Shown here: positions 56,121 through 64,000 of the stretch, piece after piece
Numbering within the stretch: position 1 is the stretch's first letter
Layout of the letters: every line of letters starts with the position of its first letter
DNA from: Centrapalus pauciflorus
Lineage: Eukaryota; Streptophyta; Magnoliopsida; Asterales; Asteraceae
Length of the DNA stretch: 64,000 bases
Reading direction: 5' to 3'
Assembly: GCA_020465985.1 (NCBI GenBank)
Contig: JAANYP010002972.1
Coordinates: 1 to 64,000 of the forward strand
Position numbers and translations under genes: made by a program
Notes under the pieces: model-generated
Told to the model about the DNA's origin: nothing
Databases searched by the model: none
Seen by the model: the letters and a program-made list of their open reading frames with translations, nothing else

Positions 56121-56577
56121 CTTAGGTATCTCCTAAGGTTTCATCATCTCCCATTGGCTCATGGGTTTGCTGGTCTAGGATCTGATCTTGTTCTTCTGCC
56201 AATCTTCTAGCCAGTTCAGCATCATGGGCAAGTTGAGCTTCTTTTGAAATGAATTTAATCTTTGGAGGCTCAATCAGAATGCCCCTTCCCTTGTCTGTAG
56301 TTGCTGCTGAAGATGTGGCTTGGACTGCTGAGGCAGGAGAACCTTCTCTGATAGACACTCCACTTGGCCTGATGGGAACAGCTTGAGCTTCTAGACTAAC
56401 AGTTTGAGAAACTGTTGGGACTGTTAGCTTAGAAACTGAAGCTGTTGTTGGTGAAGTTGAAGATGTTTGGACTAGAAGTGGGATTTCTTGATTCTCCCCC
56501 TTTTTGGATGCATTGGTTTGATCAAGAGGACCAAAAAGCTTTGCAAGTAGGGATCGAACCATCTTCTCGAGCTGTAT
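56121..56577 (-). pseudogene. Element G, ORF3 coiled-coil part, up to a recombination junction
   Basis: The minus strand reads from MVRSLLAKLFGPLDQ through ASKKGENQEIP, DKGRGILIEPPK and KEAQLAHDAELARRLAEEQD, matching I ORF3 (59500-59900). Homology to G/I stops at TGATCTT (56577-56583), which is shared with the F-type gag that follows. Confidence 0.87.
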
Positions 56578-57844
56578 GATCTTACTGGTCCATCAATAAA
56601 TGTTGATGAAGTAGGAGAACTCATCCCTATGATGAGTTCCCCTAAAAATAACTAATATTTGCCATCACACTCTGCAAGTCAATCAACCATCCCAGGTTTG
56701 GTACTTGGACAGCGGCTGCTCAGGCCACATGACAGATTGGAAGGATCTGCTGAGTGATCTTAGGCCTGAAAAAAGGCCAAAAGTCACCTTTGGTGATAAT
56801 GTTCAGGCATCCACAGAGGGATATGGAACCCTTCAAGCTGGTGCTGCAATTTTTAAAAGAGTAGCCTATGTGTCTGGGCTGAAACACAATCTTGTAAGCA
56901 TAAGTCAACTGTGTGATGTTGGCTACAAGGTTAACTTTGATGAGCACCTGGGTTACATATTGGACTCCCAAGGCAAAGTTGTGTTGTGTGCACAAAGGAA
57001 GAAAGGTGTATATGTTGTGGACATGAAGTCTATTGATCCCACAACTGAAACCTGCTTTATCTCCAGAAGCAATGCAGACCTGAACTAGTTATGATACAAA
57101 AGGCTATCACATCTGAACTTCAAGAATATCAATAAACTTTGTAAGAAAGAGTTGGTAACAGGTTTGCCTTCTATAACCTTTGTTAAGAATAAACTCTGCA
57201 CAGATTGTGAGAAAGGCAAGCAGAGAAAAACATCTTTTAAATCCAAGCATAATTTTTCTATTGATACTCCTCTCTTCTTAATCCACATGGACTTGTTTGG
57301 ACCAGTCAATGTTCCAAGTCTAGGAGGTAGAAGATACACTCTGGTATTGGTTGATGAGTTCTACAGGTTTATTTGGGTGATCTTTCTGAAGAGCAAAGGA
57401 GAGGCTGCTAGAGAAATTATAGGGTTTATCAAAAAGATGGAGATGCTGAACTCTGCTCAAGTTAAGCAACTTAGAAGTGATCATGGTACTGAATTCAGAA
57501 ACATTACCCTTGAGGACTTCTGTGAAGAAAGAGGGATCTCAGAAAACTTTTCAGCTGTAGGAACTCCACAACAAAATGGAGTTGCTGAAACGAGAAACAT
57601 AACTCTCATTGAAGCTGCCAGAACCATGTTGTGTGCATCAGGTCTGCCTTCATCATTTTGGGCTGAAGCTGATAACACTGTCTGCTTAACCTAAAACAGA
57701 TCCGTAGTGGTGAAAAGGTTCAACAAAACTCCCTATGAGTTAATCAAATGGAGAAGGCCAAATATTAGTTATTTCCATGGCTTTGGATGCCCCTGCTTCA
57801 TTCTGAATCATTGAGACAAGCTGGCAAAGTTTGAATCCAAAACT
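56577..57844 (+). pseudogene. pol: Element F2: gag end, protease and integrase fragment of the D/F family
   Basis: The gag tail (VDEVGELIPMMSSPKNN-stop near 56654) is followed by the altered acceptor CTCTGCAAGTC, protease WYLDSGCSGHMTD, and integrase with CTDCEKGKQRK, HMDLFGPVNVPS, LRSDHGTEF and GTPQQNGVAE. Stops lie near 57086 and 57095 (tryptophan codons in D) and at about 57693. The last piece ends at KFESKT, cut by the LTR of element I. It overlaps element F, so it is a separate copy. Confidence 0.9.
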
Positions 57845-58490
57845 TGTCAGGATCAAAACACCTAAGATTAACCAGTTTTAATAGTTCAGAGTTTAAACCA
57901 ATAATCTTGTTTTGAATCAAATCCAATTAAGAAGTTTGCGAAATAACACTTAACTGTTTTAAGAAAACTTTCAGAACAAATAAAGAACAGATATTCAATA
58001 GCAAATATAAGATATATCAAAACCTTTATATTGCCAAAATCTCTTATTACAATCACCTCTAGTATGTTTGATTAGACGAAGAACACTAATTGTTCTTAGG
58101 ATTTTACAACCTTAGAGGCTTGAGAAACTTATACAAAAGCAATTACAATAAAAACCACGACTATAGGACATGCACACTTACAATAGAAAGTCCTAGTCTA
58201 TCTATATATAGCTTTTTGATTTGTTTCCTTGGCGGACTCTGATTTCTCTGGTAGTAGATATGCTTGGAAGATATTCATATCTTGAAATATATATCACTTC
58301 CTGAATTTCATCACTTTCTGTTATCAATCTGTTGAGCAGCTTGAAGTTGTACCTCTGGCAGCTTGAACTTTTGAACTGGCAGCTTGAGTTTGTTGAATTG
58401 GCAGCTTGAACTTTGTAATTACACAGAAATACTACTAACAGCTTGAGAAATCTAACTAACAGCTTGACATACGTAGATTATTTCCCAACA
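57845..58490 (-). repeat. 3' LTR of element I (646 bp)
   Basis: On the plus strand it starts TGTCAGGATCAAAAC and ends TTATTTCCCAACA. The polypurine tract appears as ATCTCCCCCTAAC at 58491-58503. Confidence 0.93.
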
Positions 58491-58582
58491 ATCTCCCCCT
58501 AACTTAAATTCTTTACACAAGATACAAATAAGGAAATAAAGCAAAGTAAAACTGTTATATACAAACTAAGGCATCCAAAAAC

Positions 58583-61344
58583 TTACAACTGTGAAAGTTT
58601 CTGCCTTATTGCTTTTATGAATTCTCTCTTTAACTCCACTTTATCACATGCAATCTTCATAGAGCTCATTTGGAGTAGTCATGCTTTTGGCGGATCAATA
58701 AAATCAAAATTGTAGAATGTGTTGGATCTGTCTGCAAGCTTGAGTCTATATGTCATGGATTTGGCATATAAATCAACCTGTACAATCTTCATTTCCTTGG
58801 CAGCTTCTATATCCATTCTGGTGGATTCTAGGCCAAAAATGCTTCTGAGATCTTTCAAATTTGTCTGAACCGATACAATTGGTGACCTAGAATGACTGGC
58901 AGTTCCAATATTATGCATTTGTGTCAGCTCATCTCTAGTCAATCTTTGAACCAGTCGGATTAGGCTCTTGTATTCTTCCTCTGGATAAGCTTCTCTTTTG
59001 ATTACAAAATGATACTAAATCAATGTCATCCATTGATTTAGCATACCAATAAGTAATTGGAGGTTTGGAGAAGTCAATGTGGTCGAGGGTCTTTTCAATC
59101 TCTGTAGCCTTTTGTAGTTGTTGGTCAAACAACACTCTCTTAACTTGATCAAACTTTGCTTGTTTGATAGATTCAGGATGAGGAACATCAGCAACAGTTT
59201 GAGCTAGTTCTTGTGGATCTTGGACTTGTTGGGAGGCTTTGGAGGCATTTTCTTTTTCTTTTTCTCTGTCGTATAGAGCCTGAAGCTTCTTAGTTGACCA
59301 GGTTTGAGCAATAACCTTTGATATACCAGCTGTTGTAGAGAAATTGTTCAAAAATCTTCTGTGTTCTACCTTTGAAGGCCCTGTTGGCCTTTTCCTCTTC
59401 TGCTGGCTTTCTTTGACCACAAACTCTCTTAGGTAATCTCCTAAGGTTTCATCATCTCCCATTGGCTCATGGGTTGGTTGGTCTAGGATCTGATCTTGTT
59501 CTTCTGCCAATCTTCTGGCCATTTCAACATCATGGGCAACTTGGGCTTCTTTTGAAATGAATTTTATCTTTGTAGGCTCAATCAGATGCCCTTTCCCTTG
59601 TCTGTAGTTGCTGCTGAAGATGTGGCTTGGACTGCTGAGGCAGGAGCTTGAGAACCTTCTCTGATAGACACTCCACTTGGCCTGATGGGAACAGCTTGAG
59701 CTTCTAGACTAGACTAACAGTTTGAGAAACTGTTGGGACTGTTAGCCTAGAAACTGAAGCTGTTGTTGGTGAAGTTGAAGCTGTTTGGACTGGAAGTGGG
59801 ATTTCTTGATTCGCCCCCTTTTTGGATGCATTGGTTTGATCAAGGGGTCCCAAAACCTTTACAAGCAGGGATCGAACCATCTTCTCGAGCTGTATGATCT
59901 TGTTACCAAATAACGTGAACCCAAGGTGAAACTGGTCAAGTCTTTGTTGTTGGGCTGTTGTGAGTTGTTGCAGAACTGTGATTTGAGATCCCTGTGCAGC
60001 AATAATGGACTTGTAATGTTCCAAAATGGCTACAACAGGTTTCAGTTGTTGATCCGTCAATGCCATTAATTGCAAACTAGCCTCAATATCTTCAATTGAT
60101 AATGGGATTTGAGATCTATTACTGGCATCAACTCCAGAAGTAAAAACATCTGGGCCCCTTTGTTCTTGGTACAAGGGACTTCCAGAAGGTGCTTGCACAC
60201 CCTCTGTTGCCATGGGTGTGGTCTTAGTGATGTTGGTACTGTCCTGTGCGCCTTGTGCAGAGACATCAGTAGCACCAGCCACAAATCCAATATGAAGATC
60301 CTCTGATGGGATGTTCACCTCCAAATTGAGGATGGGAGTTCCCTCAATGGGTTCCCTATCGATAATCTGTTCAGGAGTGTCCCCGTGCACAGAGCTATTT
60401 GGCTCTGGGGATTGGACTGAGGAGGAAGGAGCTCCTATAACCCTTTGTCGTGTATATATTTTTAGTGAAGGGGCTGGGGAGGTATGTATAGTAGAAGGTG
60501 CAGAATAAGTATTTGTATCATGAGGATTGGGTTGGGGTCCTGGGGGTGAAGCAGTGATAGATGGCTGAGCCTGCTAAGGATCCTATCCTCTGTTTCTTGG
60601 ATGGACATCCTGCATTGCATGAGGCAACGGGACATCCACACTGTGAAAATTGGCACTTGGTTTCAAAAGTCTTTTAATAGTAGGTAAAGAGTGCCTATGG
60701 GAAACATGTATCCTTTTATCTACTTTAAAATTATTGCAAGATTTTGCAATTATTTCTGCCAAAAACCGTGGATACATCAAAAATTTCCCATTCTTTAAGG
60801 CACGCCTTAACATCCCTTGAAAAATCATATTTGAAAAATTGAACTGTTGGCCTGTGGATAAGCACATTAAAGCAGTGGCAATATTGGATGAAAATTCAGA
60901 CCAACCAGTCCATTTAGGGCTTAAACACTGCTGAATAGTATGTACAAGATATTTCCATTTAGGACCAAAATGTGCTTTATAGAAGGTAAAAGAATCAGTT
61001 GGGCCCCTATACCCTATTTCAAAAAGACCTTCATGTAAAGCAATAAGGGAGAGATCAGATATACCTGGGGCATCTTGAAGATGCAGATGTTGTCGTATAG
61101 TTTCCTCGGTGATGGTAATGGGATTACCATCAATGATAGATGTGAAAGAAGTGACTCCATCAATGGTATTTACAGTGGCTGATTTCCAAAACTGCTCTAT
61201 GTGAGAAACGTATATAGTGGGATTGACAGTTAGAGCATAATGGATATTAGACCCACGTAGAAAATCCATCATATCATGCAATGGCTGTAGTTCAGCGTGT
61301 TTGAGAGAGAAGGGAAGGAAGTTGTGTTCTTTAGCAAACTCCAT
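58583..61344 (-). pseudogene. ORF3 of element I, several frameshifts
   Basis: It starts at 61344 with MEFAKEHNFLPFSLKHAELQ. The N-terminal domain to about 60590 has SHIEQFWKSATV, ITITEETIRQHLHLQD, KWKYLVHTIQQCLSPKW and MYPRFLAEIIAKSC. A stop falls near 60583. The Pro-rich part and coiled coil (60390-59704: QLKPVVAILEHYKSIIAAQG) come next. Another shift lies near 59600, then 59522-58935 (KEFVVKES-like, KRKRPTGPSKVEHRRFL, DQQLQKATEIEKTLD), a shift near 58990, and the C-terminal domain ending at 58583. Architecture is the same as E ORF3; about 0.9 kb of codons in total. Non-functional. Confidence 0.85.
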
Positions 61345-61720
61345 TAGTGATCACAACGACGAAGATTTAGGGTTTTGAACGACTATGTGAGAATCGCACA
61401 GAGAGAGAAGATGAAAAGATTGTGGAAGATATTTTTGCAACTGGTATTTGCAATCAAATGAAACTAGGACCTTTAAGGGTTTAGCATTTCAAAAATATCT
61501 AATCCTGCGCACAATCTCATTAGGAATGACAGAAATGCCCTGCACACTTGACAGACCAAGTGAAACAACTAACAGTTCGAGAAAATGAACTAGCAGCTTG
61601 AGAATAGTCTCAAGCTGTTAGTTGTAAAATGAACAGCATCTAATGAAACAGTGTCTCCCCCTAGACTAAGCACATGTAATAAGTGTTTTTCTCATTTTAT
61701 ATGGGAAAAATAAAAACAAA
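61345..61720 (-). promoter_or_regulatory. Spacer and candidate promoter of element I ORF3
   Basis: Read on the minus strand it has AACTAACAGCTTGAG, CAAGCTGCTAGTTCA and GAACTGTTAGTTG (61640-61560), CCCTTAAAGGTCC (about 61476-61464), a CT-rich leader, CAAAACCCTAAA (61377-61366), then ATG at 61344. Same order as in E and D. Confidence 0.5.
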
Positions 61721-64000
61721 TTAATCCATATTTACCATACCAATATTTGATACCAGAAAGGTGAATCTTCGAACATCAAATGGTTTTGTAAAATAGATCA
61801 GCTAACTAATCATCTGTATGAATTTTGGTAACTTGGATTAATTTCTTCTCATTACAGTCCCTTATAAAATGGAATCTAATGTCTATGTGCTTGGTTTTGG
61901 GAAATTTCACTGGATTTTATACAATGCTGATTGCACTTGAATTGTCAATGTAAATAGGAGTAGATAGAAAGTTCATATCATAGTCTCTCAGTTGGTTCTG
62001 TATCCACATCACTTGGGAACAGCAGCTGGCAGCTGCAACGTATTCTGCTTCAGTGGATGAGGTGGAAATAGTGGTCTGCTTTTTGCACTGCCAAGAGACT
62101 AGTCTTGCTCCTAGATATTGACATCCACCAGTTGTGGATTTCCTGTCTATGTTGCAACCTCCATAGTCAGTATCAGAGTAAGCTGTGAGTTCAAGAGGAG
62201 AGTCCTTAGGATACCACAGGCCCAATTTTGGTTGACCTTTGAGGTATCCAAAGATTCTCTTAACAGCAAAGCGATGTGAGTCCTTTGGAGCACATTGAAA
62301 CCTGGCACACACACAAACAACAAACATTATATCAGGTCTAGAAGATGTAAGATACATTAGTGAACCTATCAAGGATCTGTACAAATGAATATCCACATCC
62401 ACTCCTTCTTTATCTGCATCAAGCTGTTTATGAGTGTCCATTGGTGTGCTGGCAACCTTGGTGTCCTTGTATCCAAACTTTTCCAGGATGTCAATTACAT
62501 ACTTTAATTGACTTATGAAAAGTCCAGTGGGTTTCTGCTTGACCTGCAATCCTAGAAAGAAAGTTAGCTCCCCCATTGAACTCATTTGAAACTTCTTGTG
62601 CATCAAAGTCTCAAACTCCTTGCACAGAATGTCATTTGTTGATCCAAAGATGATATCATCAACATAGATCTGAACAAGAAGAATCTCTGATTTGATGAAC
62701 TTTGTGAATAATGTCTTGTCCAGAGTACCTCTCTTGAATCCATTCTCTAGAAGATATGAAGACAAAGTGTAATACCATGCTCTTGGGGCTTGGTGGAGTC
62801 CATAGAGTGCTTTGTCTAACTTGTAGACTCTGTCTAGATACTTATAGTCTTCAAATCCAGGGGGTTGACACACATAAACCTCTTCTTCAATTGTACCATA
62901 TAAGAATGCAGATTTCACATTCATTTGGTACACTTTGAACCCTTTGAAGCTGGCATATGTTAGGAATAGTCTGATGGCTTCTATCCTTGCTACTGGGGCA
63001 AAGACATCATCATAGTCTATTCCTTCTTCTTGAGTGTATCCTTGAGCTACCAACCTTTCTTTGTTCTTGATCACTACCCCTCTCTCGTCCTTCTTATTTC
63101 TGAACACCCATCTTGTACCAATTGCCCTCTTTCCTTTAGGCAAATCTACCAGAGTCCATACATTCTGAAACTTGAATTGCAGTAGTTCTTCCTGCATTGC
63201 CTCAATCCAAGATGGATCTTTCAGTGCCTCAGATGCCTTCTTTGGCTCTAATTGTGACATGAAGCATGCATGTTCAAAGGCAGCTAGACTGAATTCAGGG
63301 ACTGCTGATTCAGCATCAGTGGCCTCCTTGTGAATCATTGTCCTTGTTTGCACAGGAGTGCGTGGATCTCCCATTATCTGATTAAGAGGGTGATACTTGT
63401 GAACCCTGAGTGTAGGTTCCCTTTCTATCTGAAATGAGCTTCCCAGATTTGTATCATCACCTTCTGCACCACTTGATGATTCTGCTTCAGTAACAGTCTG
63501 ATCAGGAGCTGGGACTGTTTCCCTATTGGTTGGAGCTGTTACTTCAGGGCTTGGAATTGGGACTTCAAACTCTGTATGTATGTCTTGTTGGTCAATCAGG
63601 ACCCCATGTGGGTCACAAGAGAGAAGTGGCAGTACAGTATACTCATCCCATGTAGCAGAATCTGCATTTGTTGGAAACTTTGTGCCAACAGCTCTAATAT
63701 TTGTGTTACCAGCCTGAGAATTTGTACTGGCAGTTTCAACACTGTTTCAAACTGTTCCTGCAGAATACTCAACAAAGCTCAGAGAATTTGTTAGTGAATC
63801 TGAAACCAAACAACTAATTAGGACCAGTGCCTTTGACATTTGCAGTGTTTTCATTAAACTCAACATTGGCACTTTCTTCAATAGTTTTGGACACACTGTT
63901 ATATACCCTATAGGCTTTGCTTTGAATAGAGTATCCTACAAAGAATCCTTCTTCAGCCTTACTTTCAAACTTTCCTAAGTGAGTTTTAGAATGGAGGATT
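61721..64000 (-). pseudogene. pol: pol of element I (linker, RT, RNase H), truncated by window end
   Basis: On the minus strand, KAEEGFFVGYS and AYRVYNSVSKTIEES (integrase end) appear near 63950-63850, followed by a frame-broken linker. From 63374 one frame of 485 codons covers RT (PSWIEAMQEELLQF, FAPVARIEAIRLF, QMNVKSAFLYGT, VQIYVDDIIFG) and most of RNase H (YSDTDYGGCNIDRKS, STEAEYVAAASCCS). A stop falls at 61917 (glutamine in E) and another at 61806-61808 (TAG, shared with E). The end is at 61721. Confidence 0.92.

Larger units (their letters stand above)
57845..64000 (-). mobile_element. Element I (minus strand), third family, continues beyond window
   Basis: Order on the plus strand is 3' LTR, PPT, ORF3, spacer, RNase H, RT and linker, all reading leftward. 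The 5' half lies beyond 64000. Closest to G in LTR and ORF3. Confidence 0.93.

Overview
This window is plant nuclear DNA made almost entirely of nested Ty1/copia LTR retrotransposons. The Gag-PR-IN-RT-RNase H order, the primer-binding sites matching initiator tRNA-Met (TGGTATCAGAGC), the purine-rich polypurine tracts, the 5-bp target duplications and the large extra ORF between pol and the 3' LTR all fit the Sirevirus (SIRE/Maximus) branch of Copia. The host is probably a repeat-rich eudicot. I recall similar third ORFs in Asteraceae gene predictions, but the species cannot be fixed from this sequence. I see no host gene, rRNA, tRNA gene or CRISPR array.

Layout. 1-4183 is element A (5' end cut by the window). 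Element B (4184-9400 and 22528-23929) sits in A's RT. Element C (9401-22527, complete, TSD CTGTG) sits in B's RNase H. A, B and C are one family. Element D (23930-37510, complete, a second family) abuts B's downstream spacer but has no matching target duplication. After 225 bp of unassigned DNA and an LTR fragment comes element F (37936-42399, family of D). F is broken by element G (minus strand, third family; pieces at 42400-43824, 54581-54787 and 56121-56577). G carries element E (43825-54580, complete, TSD GGAGG) and a small chimeric insertion K (54788-56120, TSD CTTAG). G then joins a second F-like fragment, F2 (56577-57844), through a 7-bp microhomology. F2 is interrupted by element I (57845-64000, minus strand, third family, cut by the window end).

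How the genes appear to work. In all three families gag ends a few bases before a good 3' splice acceptor, and PR-IN-RT-RH starts in phase 0 right after it. A donor lies inside gag, after the first zinc knuckle. Removing this 1.34-1.45 kb candidate intron would fuse Gag in frame to Pol, while unspliced RNA would make long Gag with a coiled coil and a second zinc knuckle. Element B lacks exactly this segment, to the base, as if it were a reverse-transcribed spliced RNA. Downstream of pol, each family carries a homologous ORF3 of about 930-1385 codons: an N-terminal domain with a YPRF motif, a basic stretch, a coiled coil and a C-terminal domain, with no membrane segment. The spacer before ORF3 repeats the short motifs found in the family's own LTR or leader. 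In C and D it also holds a TATA box, and in D, E and I a plant-gene-like leader with an AACCCTAA box, suggesting a separate ORF3 promoter. B and C also share a noncoding triple stem-loop with paired changes.

Most gag and pol frames are broken by frameshifts or nonsense changes, many of the C-to-T or G-to-A type. ORF3 of C is the one long intact frame (18812-21823). LTR pairs of C and E differ by eye at only about 6/644 and 4/667 positions, so both are recent. D is older, at a few percent.
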